From the NCBI GenBank assembly GCA_008933995.1, contig WARS01000028.1, positions 584,001-648,000 on the forward strand: a stretch of DNA of 64,000 nt, written 5' to 3'. Positions 10,681 to 20,339 of this stretch are shown piece after piece. Each line of letters opens with the position of its first letter. Position 1 is the stretch's first letter. A program made the translations under genes and the position numbers. The notes beneath the pieces were generated by a model. The model did no database searches and was not told the origin of the DNA. It saw nothing but the letters and a program-made list of their open reading frames with translations. Origin of the DNA: Datnioides undecimradiatus (taxonomy: Eukaryota > Chordata > Actinopteri > Lobotiformes > Datnioididae).

Positions 10681-10970
10681 AGAAGAAGGAGGGGGGAGAG
10701 AGAGAGGGAGGGGAGGAGGGGGGGAACAGGCGGCTGGTGGTTGGTGGGGGAGGAGGGGTGAGGAAGAGGGTGAAGAAGAAGAAAAAAAATGACAGATAGG
10801 AAATTCAGATCCGCCTCCTAATGCCCAGGGTTCCATCTTGCAAGCACTCCATTCATCTACGCAAATCGCTTTTTTCCCCGTCTTTTCTTCGCTTTTGCCT
10901 TCTTCGCCTTCTTCTTTTTCTTTTTCTCCTCCTCTCATCCGAGAGGCCTGCTTTTTTTTTTTTTTTTTGT
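10680..10970. repeat. Polypurine then polypyrimidine tracts, poly(T)17
   Basis: G/A-only stretches at 10680-10730 and 10750-10790, C/T-rich sequence at 10860-10940, and poly(T) at 10952-10968. Low complexity, no gene. Confidence 0.8.
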
Positions 10971-10999
10971 TAGCTGCTGTCAGCCGCCCGCGTTTCAGT

Positions 11000-11160
11000 T
11001 TCTACGCCTTATCACTCCATCAGTGAATTAAAAAGCTCTTCTCCCTATGAGGATTAAGGAGGTTGATTAAGACGGTGCGAAAACTAGCTAATAAGTCGAA
11101 AATGTCAGAAGGGCACTCTATCGAAACTGTGTACTTTTCATAATAAAGCTGACGAGAAAA
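11000..11160. other. Candidate conserved non-coding element
   Basis: Holds GTGAATTAAAAAG, GGATTA (11051-11056), TTGATTAA (11063-11070), CTAGCTAATAAG and CATAATAAAG in 150 bp. Dense homeodomain-type words with no repeats. Confidence 0.45.
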
Positions 11161-11439
11161 AGGGGGCGGCGGGGAGTCGGGCGGGTGGGTGAGGGCAAGA
11201 ACGGGAGGGAGAGGGGGAGAGAAACTGTCACGTCAGATGTGGCGGATGGAGAGACGGTGGGGAAGGAGAGGACGGAGGAGAGGCGAAATCCTGTTTTCCC
11301 GCCGCCTCCGCCTTCTTCGGCCATGTGTCTCGGTGTGAAAAATGGTAGCGTCAGGCGGGCGCAGGGGGGGGAACAAAGGAGGGGCAAACGGCAGCTCTCT
11401 CCTCCACCTCAAATCTGGAGAAACCATCGGTTTGGCGAT

Positions 11440-11720
11440 TTACGCTGCCGAAAGGCCGGGCTCATCATTAGCGATACTAATGACATCCGGCGCTTATCGC
11501 CGGCATCTGAAGGCATCACAAATTACAGAAGAAAGAAAAACACGGGCCACATGCGCCGACGTGTCTCTGTTTGGGTTAAAGAGGACAAGATGTGCCGAAT
11601 CCTGAATTGTTTTCCCACCTTATCAGAAGCCCGCTCACTTAATCCTGTTAATGACTACACGAGATACTTAAGGTATCATCGCCGGAAATCAGCTATCTGC
11701 CCACATATCAGCGAAAAATC
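11440..11720. other. Candidate conserved non-coding element
   Basis: Complex block with repeated ATCGCCGG words (near 11495 and 11680), CATTAGCGATACTAATG, AAATTAC and CTTAATCCTGTTAATG. The ATCGCCGG word recurs in the 43.9 kb candidate, hinting at a shared site type. Confidence 0.45.
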
Positions 11721-11794
11721 TGCTTTTTAAATATATATATAATCCATTTTTCCTCTCCCACACTCCCTCTCTCCCTCTCTCCCTCTGTCTGCAG

Positions 11795-11945
11795 TCTTTC
11801 GTTGAAAGATTAGCCTTATAAATTATGCATTGGTGGGTAGTGGGGGTAATCCGAGGCAGAGATAGAATCGCCAGAGTGTTGAAGGGGGCATCGGAGAAGC
11901 AGCGCCACCATCATAAATATGAAACAGATGTTGGGTGACATTTAA
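11795..11945. other. Candidate conserved non-coding element
   Basis: AATTATGCAT (11821-11830), GGGGTAATCCGAGG and ATCATAAATATG words in 150 bp of complex sequence, bounded by a CTCCC pyrimidine tract and by poly(A) at about 11944-11955. Confidence 0.45.
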
Positions 11946-12079
11946 AAAAAAAAAGAAAAGTGGATCCAATCCCCTCCTCTGCTGCGTCTGGTGTTTTATA
12001 TGGAGAGCAGAACCTGACATCCATCTCTCCTTACTCACCGCCGCTCCACTCTTTCCCTTAGTCTCTCCTTTTTCCGCCG

Positions 12080-12300
12080 TAATCCTGTGGAACCAGCGAT
12101 GCATAGATTATGCTCTCCCTTTATTCAGCATGTGTCTTATTGGTGCGGTTGAGCCAAAAAGGAACATAAGTGTGTATGAAAAAAGCCTCTAAACTACCGG
12201 TTTCGCAATAACATCTGAAATGGCATCTAATCTAACCCCTGATTACGTCTATTTTGAACGATCCTTTAGGAAGAGGGAACTAATGACGCCAGGAGGGAGG
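12080..12300. other. Candidate conserved non-coding element
   Basis: About 220 bp with TAGATTATGC, CCTTTATTCAG, TTCGCAATAACATC and CTAATGACG words and no simple repeats. Confidence 0.4.
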
Positions 12301-13380
12301 TGGAGAAACACACATGTATGCAGGAATGCAAGGGTTATGTAAATGCGAGATGTTTCTGATACCGGGAGATGTCACGATTGCGTCTGAACAGCCATTCAGA
12401 GGAGCGCGGATGAATGTGGAGAGCTGCAGCTCCGACAATGCTCTCCTAAATGTGTTTGGATGGGCGGCGTGGCTGCGGCGTGCGGGTGTGATTGTTCTGC
12501 AGCTGGCAGCGTGCCCTGAGGACTCTCGCCGGTAAAAATTGGCGGCAGAATGAGAAAGACGCTACAATGAAGATCTGCCCTTCTCATCCTTCCGGCTTTT
12601 GTCTCGGCTCTCTGCCACTTCTCACGACACGGGCTCCTCAACTCTATTCTGCCTTCTGCCTCCATAAGCGCTCCTGTTGTTGCCGCTGCGATTGTCGCCG
12701 CATTGTTTGGTGCTAAAAACGAAGATAATGCCGTTGGAACAATGCTCGCTTTTGTTTTTTCAAGGTTTTCTTTCCTCGTTCTTTTCAAGGTTCGCTACAG
12801 CGGAGCGTCATGAAAGCGACTCTCACTCAAGTTAGGGTCGTTTTCCGTCGGTAACCAATCACAACCTGAGCCCCTGTCGCGATCGCTCCACCAGTTAACA
12901 CTTTGACAAGCAATACCATGCAAACGGTGCATGCAATTACCGTAATTACTGTAATATCCCCTTTGTATTCTAATGCAACATGTTTATGCATCTAATTCCT
13001 AAACTGCAGGCCGCTGCGCAGTACGTTGTTACAGCTTCTCTTGTTTTTAATTGTAAAATTAAAGCTTCTGCAGACTAATCACACTGGCGCTTATGAACAT
13101 ACTGCATGATTGTGTTACATTGCTGATAAAACCCCCAAATAATAGCTAACTGCGGATAAATTCAGGGATTAACTCGTAAAATGATGCAACAAACCTTCGA
13201 TCATCTTCCATTTCTCCACTGACTGAATGCACGTACTGCCGTGTTCCACTCAAAAACACCACATACTGGCTGTAAATGAGCTAAAATACTGAGGATATAT
13301 ATGATATTTTCTTAATGTTGCACAGTAAATTTACACTTTTTTTATTTCATATCTGAGCACAGTGTGAGTTATTTGACAAA
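12300..13380. other. Unique sequence, one GTAATTAC cluster
   Basis: Nothing gene-like. A GCAATTACCGTAATTACTGTAAT cluster spans about 12934-12956, with the 8-bp palindrome GTAATTAC at 12942-12949. The same palindrome appears near 35284 and 35537 and, within a longer inverted pair, at 54.8 kb. Confidence 0.5.
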
Positions 13381-13760
13381 GACGCCTGGCTGGCGCGCCT
13401 TGAAAACTCTTCAAAAAGGCCTTCAAACCCTGAAGCACATTTGTTTGTGTTGTTTTTCTTAACGGTATCGACACTGTGCCCACGAGGTCTGTGAATGAGA
13501 TGTGAGGATATAGGAAGGAACCTGAATGTGAAATCCTGAATTATTCCTATTTAAAGTGTGTTTTCTAACAGTTTCCAGCCGAACTTCATGGCTCGGCCTT
13601 GACTTTTGCAATGACAGACATAAGCAGCGATATTCCTGTGTAATTGAAGTGTTTAAGGCCTTTTTCTGGTATGATCAGAGGTTTGAATGATCTGATGAAC
13701 TGCTGCCGCCTTAACCGCTAGTTTTTAAGTCCTGAACAGACTTGGGCGCTTGCTTAGAGC
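13380..13760. other. Candidate conserved non-coding element
   Basis: Complex sequence starting at a GGCGCGCC palindrome (13392-13399), with GAATTATTCC, TGTAATTGAAG and paired ATGATCAG/ATGATCTGATG words. Weaker evidence than its neighbours. Confidence 0.25.
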
Positions 13761-14400
13761 GGAGTAACAGCTGAGATTCAGCAGCCAGATGCCACAAAGT
13801 ACTCTGACGTGATAAAGTGACAGAAAAGATGGTAAAAAAAAATACAAAAATTTGATCCAAACTGCAATTTTCCACTAAAGGGTGATTTAAAAAAAGGAGC
13901 GGCGACACATCTTCCGCGCGCTCGCCGATACGAGGAGGAAACAAAGTCCAAGAAAGAAAAGAACAAAAAAGACGAAAAGTATCCAGGCAGGAAACTGGAA
14001 CCGAGGGTCTAAAAAAATAAATAAATAAAGGAGAGAAAGAAGGAAAAACACTTGATGAAAGCAGAAAATGTATTTGAAAGCAGGTGACGGAGGAAGAAGA
14101 AGGAGGGGGCGGTGATGGAGGGTATGATAGAGGCGGAGACAGAGAGAGTGATGGCCCCGAGAAAGTGCGATAACGGCAGGGGGAGAGTGATGGAGGGAGG
14201 TGTGTGTCTCGCGGGTGGAGGGGGGTGGTGGTTTCTCCGAGCCCTCCCCTGTCCTGTCAGTCAAACTGGAATGAGAAGGTCTTATCTCTTTCGCACACGT
14301 GACCCCTAACCTGACCTCGCCTCCCTCCCTCTCTTTACCTATTCGCCTTGCCTTCACCCGGGACGAGCATCCCTCCTCTCGCTCTCCCTCTGTCCCGCCG
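13760..14400. repeat. Purine-rich low-complexity stretch
   Basis: A/G-rich + strand (GAGGAAGAAG, GGAGGGGG and similar) from about 13830 to 14275. The minus-strand frame over it is a Leu/Phe/Ser-rich artefact. No gene recognised. Confidence 0.6.
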
Positions 14401-14423
14401 TCTCATCTCTCCTCTGTCCCCAA

Positions 14424-14891
14424 AATATATATATATATATAAAAAAGAGTGACTTGAGAGAAAATATGGTGCAATCTCTGTAGTGAGAATTTATCATTTT
14501 TCTCTTCTTTGGGGCTGTGGTGAATTGACAAAGTGCTCCCACTCTCCTGCAGAGAAACGATAATCTGTAAGAAAATGGGGAAAACATCAATGTGCCTGCA
14601 TGTGCTGCGTATATCTGTGTGTGTGTGTGTGTGTGTGCAGGTCAGATGAAGAGTGTGCAGCACTGAAACTGGTCTGGAGTCAGTGTGCACGTATCCTCAT
14701 CAGTGCACACACACACACACACACACGTGCATGCATGCATGCACACAGGTCCCTCACCTGAGGCTGCGTGGTAACTACGGCAACCGGGCCGGCGTGGTCG
14801 GAGCTTCTAGTCTCACATGCCTGAATGACAGCGCTGTACATCAACCAGGTCATCTGCAGTGTCATGCACACACACGCGCGCACACACACAG
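14424..14891. repeat. Cluster of (TA)n, (TG)n and (CA)n microsatellites
   Basis: (TA)9 at 14424-14441, (TG)n at 14617-14637, (CA)n at 14706-14726 followed by (GCAT)n, and a CA/CG array at about 14866-14891. Confidence 0.9.
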
Positions 14892-15429
14892 GTGCTGTAA
14901 ATCTACATGAGGTACATACAGCGTGCGGGGCTGCGTGCCGCAAGTCACCGCAAATTTGTACCCATCCAAAGTCAAAAGTCCAAAAATAGATTTCATGATT
15001 TCAAACGGAGCGCGAGAAAAATAAAAATCAAACTGTAACAACTCTTTGAAAATGGAATTGTGCCGTCTGAACCTCTAAAAGTCGGCGTACAGCCAGCAGC
15101 AGGAAGCGCCGGGTTAATTAGATAAAACCAATATGTGGGAACGTTACAGCCGGTTTGGTCTATTTTACGTAAAGGTGGGAAACGGTGCGTTTAGGGACCC
15201 TGGAGGGTTTGCTTTTCAATCTCAAAAGGGGATTTGTTGTATGCTGTTAACCAGGCGGTGTTGTTTATTGCACAAAATGCAGCTTGTTTACTTTTAAGTT
15301 TGTTTATTTAGACCAATAAAGTCAATATAATAATGATTTATCAATATATAACATATGCTAGCAGTTTATATATGTATATAAATAAGGGCAGGAACAGATT
15401 TAGCCTCTTAAGCATCATGAAATAATGGT

Positions 15430-15452
15430 TTAATGCACAGCTGCTGCATTAA
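15430..15452. promoter_or_regulatory. E-box inside an 8-bp-arm inverted repeat
   Basis: TTAATGCA (15430-15437) and TGCATTAA (15445-15452) are perfect reverse complements, flanking a 7-bp spacer that begins with the E-box CAGCTG (15438-15443). Looks like a composite bHLH/homeodomain site; function unproven. Surrounding 14940-15620 is otherwise AT-rich filler. Confidence 0.4.
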
Positions 15453-15619
15453 TCTGCAGTATTCTGCAGGTGTTCCTAATAATTTGGCACCACCGGGCCT
15501 TGAACTATGCACAGTGTCAGTGCATGAGACTTCATGCTAAACTGCTATAAGGCATGTGAGCAACATGTACCCAGATGTGCCTCACGCAGCACACACACAC
15601 ACACGCATGCAGAGCTACC

Positions 15620-15850
15620 TGCAGAGGGCGGGTGTGTCTGCCTCAGTTAGCGGTCCTATCAGCAGTCAGATAAGGAGTAATTAGACAGAGGGAGGGCGGC
15701 CATTAGCTCGCCGTCTCCCGGCGCAGAGCTGGAGAACAGCACACCCCTCCAGCTCCGGGCACGAGAGCCGCAGGACGAACAGGAGGAAGTCGGGGGCAGG
15801 ACCAGAGCCGCCGCCGAGGACTCGCAGGTCACGTTCCTGAGTGTTTATAC
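15620..15850. other. Candidate conserved non-coding element, GC-rich end
   Basis: Complex sequence with GTCAGATAAGGAGTAATTAG and GGCCATTAGCTCG words, passing into GC-rich sequence. A frame at 15729-15830 is open, but the flanking splice signals are poor, so no exon is called. Confidence 0.3.
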
Positions 15851-16950
15851 AGGGAATGCCAGCATCTCAGCCCCACGGTGGCTGAATCACACACTTCATA
15901 CACTATATACTCATATATTTAACATTTTCAGACTTTAGATTGTTAAATTACAAACTTTAGGCCCCAAAACGTTAATAAAAAGCCAGATCGGAGAGCTTCA
16001 CCACCACGCTGTGTTTCCCGCCTCTAACTTTCAAGAGTAAATATGCACAGATCGAGCTTTAAATGACTTGTTAAACATGACCCAACGGAGGAATTTCAGG
16101 GTTTTAAGGTGCAGAAAAAGGGATTTAGGAAAACCCAGCGGCCCTTGAAGTGAGTCGCGGCTGAAATGAGCAACAGTTCTCGCTGAAACTTGAATCTTTT
16201 CGCATTGTTCCAGTTAGTCTTTGTGAATTAAAGAACTCTGGGGACATGGAAGTCATATTTACTCATTTATACATTAACCGTGTTTATAAACTGATTTCAG
16301 AGCCGTCATGCGCGCTTTTGGTGAACTCTCCTTTCCTTTTCTGTTCCACGGCGTCCGATAAATAAATTAATCGACAGGGAGAGAAGCAAAAAGTGAAACG
16401 TGGATAAATAAAAACGAGAACGTGTTTGTTTTGGGGCTTCACCTGCTGCAGAGGATCTCCACGTCCCCGCCTCTCTGCGGGCGGATTGACAAGAACCCAA
16501 CTTTGCAGCCTCTCGCCTGGTGGCTTCACTTTCAAACCGAGGTGAGGAGGGAGGGTGGAGGTGGAGGTGGAGGGGTGTGTGTGCAGATAGGGGCTAATAC
16601 AACAGCCCCTCGTGACTCCTGGCTCCTGTCATGCCACTTCAGCTTAACGCCAGAAGGATTCAACGAATCGTCAGATTGTTTGAACGGCGGCGGAGTTATC
16701 CGTCCTCCGTGTGAATTATGAGCGAGCGCCAAAACTGCGGCGGAGTTTTTCTCTCGCTTCCTCCATCCACCTCCAATTTCTCCACCCTCCCAGTAAAACA
16801 AACATTTGAAGGCTTTTGTGTCGCCTGTCTGTATTTTACCATTTCAAAACGTTGTCTTCTTACGGGTGATCTAAACTATAATCACCTTGACATCCGTCAG
16901 GCTCCGCAGATGAAAACAATGCCGCCTTCGGGCTGCTCAGAACCTACTGA
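15850..16950. other. Unique sequence without recognised feature
   Basis: Mixed composition with a small (GGA/GGT) run at 16545-16575. I see no exon, RNA gene or repeat family. Confidence 0.5.
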
Positions 16951-16959
16951 TCAATAGTT

Positions 16960-17080
16960 TCTAGAGGGCACGCCAGTTTTCCCTGACGCCGATTTACACT
17001 TTAATGCAAATAGCCGGCTTTGTACTCTCCATATGAAAGGTGTTATTAAATCTTATTTTGCATTATTCTGGGGTTGGGGG
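16960..17080. other. Candidate CNE with octamer
   Basis: Contains a perfect POU octamer ATGCAAAT (17004-17011), a TCCATATGAAAG word and TTATTTTGCATTATTC in 120 bp of complex sequence, ending at a G-run. Confidence 0.45.
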
Positions 17081-17258
17081 GGATAAATCTATCAAAGGGT
17101 TCAGAATTCAATAACTTCGCTTTTTCTTTTTTTTTTTTCTCCTCCTCGTTGTTTTTATTTATTCAAAATTTTAATTAAGTTTTGATTCCAAATGCGCTTG
17201 GGGGGGCAAATTACAAACTAGTGACAGGAGAGGAAGAAGAAACCTGTGAAGTGCCCCC

Positions 17259-17589
17259 CACACACACACACACACGCCGACCTCCTCCCCCCTCCCAGCT
17301 CAGTTCTCCAAACAGGAGCCGGCCCACTTTTCTGCAGCTTCCAGTCTGTAGGAGGGATGCGCCCACCTTTAAGGCGCGGTTGTGGTGGAGGAGGGCGGGG
17401 GCGGCGGTCCAGGCGAACCCTCAGGTCTCCACGTCTCCAGGTCAAGCGAGGTCGATCCCTGCCGAACCCGGCTCATCGGGTTGTGGTTCCTCACGCACCA
17501 ACACACACACACACACACTTCTCCTCCACTTCCACCTGCAGGCTCTGCCCGGCTACTGTAGGAATTATTCATCCGCCCCAGGTAGGGAC

Positions 17590-17622
<33 letters not shown>
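17259..17622. repeat. Three CA microsatellites
   Basis: (CA)n at 17259-17275, 17501-17518 and 17594-17622 inside GC-rich unique sequence. The His-Thr frames here are artefacts. Confidence 0.9.
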
Positions 17623-17623
<1 letters not shown>

Positions 17624-17694
17624 CACCTGAACGCAGCAGCTTCCTCAGACAGAGAGTTTTATTAAGTTTCTCCATCCTTTGAAAGTTTTGAAAA

Positions 17695-17945
17695 CTGTTT
17701 GCATCAAATGCCTTTTATTTTAATTTCAGCGTGTTGTTAATATATATATTCTGTTTAATTTATAACTAGTTTATTTAAAATTGTTCCAGTTTTAAAAAAT
17801 AAAATTAATTTTTCTACTTTTTTTTTTACTGTTTATTAGACTTTTCCCCTTCATAATCATTATAATAAGTATTATTATTGTTATTTTTCGTTATTTAATT
17901 CATGTAGAATATTTTGCAATAAAAATCTAGTTTCGGTTCAACTCA
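17695..17945. other. AT-rich island
   Basis: About 250 bp of strongly AT-rich sequence with several AATAAA words, poly(T) at about 17820-17828 and (TAT)n. Could be a matrix-attachment-like segment. No gene. Confidence 0.5.
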
Positions 17946-18234
17946 GTTGGTGTTTTTGTTTGCAGCTCCAGTTTCATTAATCAAAGCGCGAGAAAAAGAT
18001 GAAAGTCACCCAGAGCAAAAAAAAAAATTAGAATTTAGTTAGGAAAAAAAGCAATGATAAACAGAAACGGAGCAGACGTAGATGCTGAATCAGCGACCGG
18101 AACTCGCTGGGATCGCGACCCGGGCCACGCGGCGTACGGCTGTGTGTGCGTAGGGGTGGGGGGCGGTTCTGGAGGGCTGCCGGTGTCGGTGTTGGGTGGA
18201 GGCTGGGGCTGGTCTGAGCGGAGGTGTCAGATGT

Positions 18235-18330
18235 TGGCTGCGGTCTCTGAGAACAGCCCTAAAAGCCTTGTGCTTTCAATTAAAACATCCATCACGGATT
18301 ACTCACACAAAAACATACCTTCAGCCCGCG
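18235..18330. other. Candidate conserved non-coding element
   Basis: Short complex block with TTTCAATTAAAACATCC and a CACGGATTACTC K50-type homeodomain word. Confidence 0.3.
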
Positions 18331-18394
18331 AAGAGTGGAAGCCTGTTACTACAAAGGGCTTACAAATCCCACCTGCCTCAAAGCAGTGGCATCT

Positions 18395-18419
18395 CACACA
18401 CACACACACACACACACAC
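18395..18419. repeat. (CA)12 microsatellite
   Basis: Pure CA run; pyrimidine-rich to 18460. Confidence 0.95.
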
Positions 18420-18590
18420 TCCTCTCACATCTCTGCACTCCTTCTGTCCTCCTCTTGTTCTGCCTGACGCTCTCCGGTTATAAAGGCCAACTCGAAATAA
18501 CTCCAAAACGACCCGCTGAAGAAAAACGATATGGCGTTATATTTAACTTGACGTAATGGCGGCAGACGATGAGGTGGCTCTTCTGGAAGC

Positions 18591-18623
18591 GGGGGGAAGG
18601 GTGGGGTGGGGTGGGTGGGGGGG
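18591..18623 (+). other. G-quadruplex-forming tract
   Basis: Six G runs of 3-7 separated by one or two non-G bases within 33 bp. This satisfies the classic intramolecular G-quadruplex pattern several times over on the + strand. Confidence 0.8.
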
Positions 18624-18788
18624 CACTCTCTCCTGTGCAGGAATGCGGCGTTGCTCGCATCAGGGCTGTCAGACAAGTTGGGAAACCCACACCGCTTTAC
18701 AGACAATACCTCCAGCTCCGACTCCCCCGCCCTCCCCTCGGCGCGACCAGACAGCCTGTTTCAGAGCGGTAACCGAACTCCGGGGGTC

Positions 18789-18789
<1 letters not shown>

Positions 18790-18828
<39 letters not shown>
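18790..18828. repeat. (TG)n microsatellite, 39 bp
   Basis: Pure dinucleotide array, followed at 18843-18867 by an ideal Kozak-like GCCACCATG that leads only into a poly(T)-encoded, short frame. Confidence 0.95.
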
Positions 18829-18829
<1 letters not shown>

Positions 18830-19094
18830 CAGAAATGCCTGCCGTGGTGGCCACCATGTTTTTTTTCTCCTTTTCGCAGGGGCTCGGGTAACCTCTCAGC
18901 CCGCAGGATGCCAATTTGAATAAGCTCAGGTGAGGAGGAAGTGGAGGAGGGCGTCTCGGCGAAGACGGAGCGAGGAAGTAGGAAGCTAAGAGGGTTGAGG
19001 TGGTGCTGAGTTTGCATTACCCACATCCACCCCTCATCCTCCTCCTCCCCCGCTCCCTCACCCCTTCGCCCTTCCCTCCCTTCTTCCTGTTTAG

Positions 19095-19420
19095 TGTATC
19101 ATATTCATTTCCAGATAAATGTGCTCAGAGGCTACTGTTGGGCTCCGAGATACACTTCCCCGACTCGGCTTTGAGCGCCAGAACGGCCGCCGATCCATTC
19201 TCCCTGCAAACCTCCCTCTCAGATCAGCCCGTGTTTACATAGCATTACCATATATTAAGCCTCGCATTTTCATGCATAGTGTCCCTGTCGCAATACTGAC
19301 AGCAGAAGAGAGGGGAGAAGCAACTAGAGGCCCAAAGGGACGGGAGCAGCCCCATTCCCCGCCATTGATATTCATTACAGTAGATCTACAGAGGCTGAAT
19401 CTGCCTCCCGCCCCCTTGGG
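19095..19420. other. Candidate conserved non-coding element
   Basis: About 320 bp of complex sequence with ATATTCATTTCCAG, CATTACCATATATTAAGC, TTCATGCATAG and GATATTCATTACAG words. Preceded by a pyrimidine tract (19025-19090). Similar complex sequence without clear motifs continues to 19620. Confidence 0.4.
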
Positions 19421-19640
19421 GACAGAAACACTTTATGTCCTTATCAGTGTTGGGAACAAGGATTTTCTCCTCAGCTAACAACAACACTGGGCTGCAGCTA
19501 CACTGGCGCTCCCTCTGCCTCCGTTTCTTTAGGCCCCGGCAGTTAGCGTCGCTCCGAAATGTGTTTAATCTCGGCGAACACAGGCCCACCTCGCTGCAGA
19601 TAAGGCGGAGGTTGGGTCTGCAGATGACCCACACCTTACG

Positions 19641-19659
19641 ACACACACACACACACACA
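19641..19659. repeat. (AC)n microsatellite
   Basis: Short pure array. Confidence 0.9.
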
Positions 19660-19741
19660 TCAGGAGTCACCACCATTGCTTCCCATGTATACACACTCCT
19701 CCACACATCTCAGAGCAGCGCTGTCACCAATCTCCCATGAA

Positions 19742-20332
19742 TTACCCGCAGCTCCTGCAGGCAAAAGCAATCACACGTTTGTGTTTGTGTGTTTGCACAG
19801 ACTCTGGTTCGCTTTGTCCGATACTGACGGAGAGTAAAAGTGACGGAGTGAGCTGCAAACCCCACGTGTATCGCTGGTGTTGATTCCAATCAGGGGTGCT
19901 GTTTGAAGCGTTGGGCTTCTGGAAACGGACAGAAATCAGTTCTCGCTGTGCGTTTGCATCAAGAAGCTGCTGCAAGTGTTGACACGCTTGTTTGCTCGAC
20001 GTGAACAATAAACATGGCCACACTTGGGGAAGTGACTGTAAAGATGAGGCCAATGGCGAGTACGTTTCCGTTTCTAAGGAGTGGTTCACCATAGCAACCG
20101 GCGTCTGCTGCCATCTCCATACTGACCAGGCGTTGTCCAAACTGTTGTGCACGCAAAACGCTGACGTCTGAGGACGCCCAGGTGTGTGATACAGCGCACC
20201 CAAACTCAAAGTTAAGAGCAAGTCCATCTCTGGACAAACACATATCTGTAATCCCAGGATCTTGAATCTAACTGTGCTTTGTGCGTCTCTTTTCCTTCCT
20301 AATAAGTTACTTTGGTGGAGTCTGTGGCCCAT
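19742..20332 (-). other. Open frame of unknown nature (196 codons)
   Basis: An unusually long minus-strand frame that is not made of simple repeats. The translation has no domain, signal peptide or transmembrane segment that I recognise, and its residue use (Ser, Gln and Leu rich) resembles random GC-balanced sequence. A second minus-strand frame overlaps it. It could be chance or part of a decayed repeat; not called a gene. Confidence 0.2.
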
Positions 20333-20339
20333 TTAGCAT

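Noticed and set aside
11185..11730. 181-codon plus-strand frame
   Set aside because: Begins in a purine tract and crosses an enhancer-like block; no domain or splice structure.
18843..18890. Ideal Kozak GCCACCATG
   Set aside because: The frame reads a poly(T) and stops after 11 codons.
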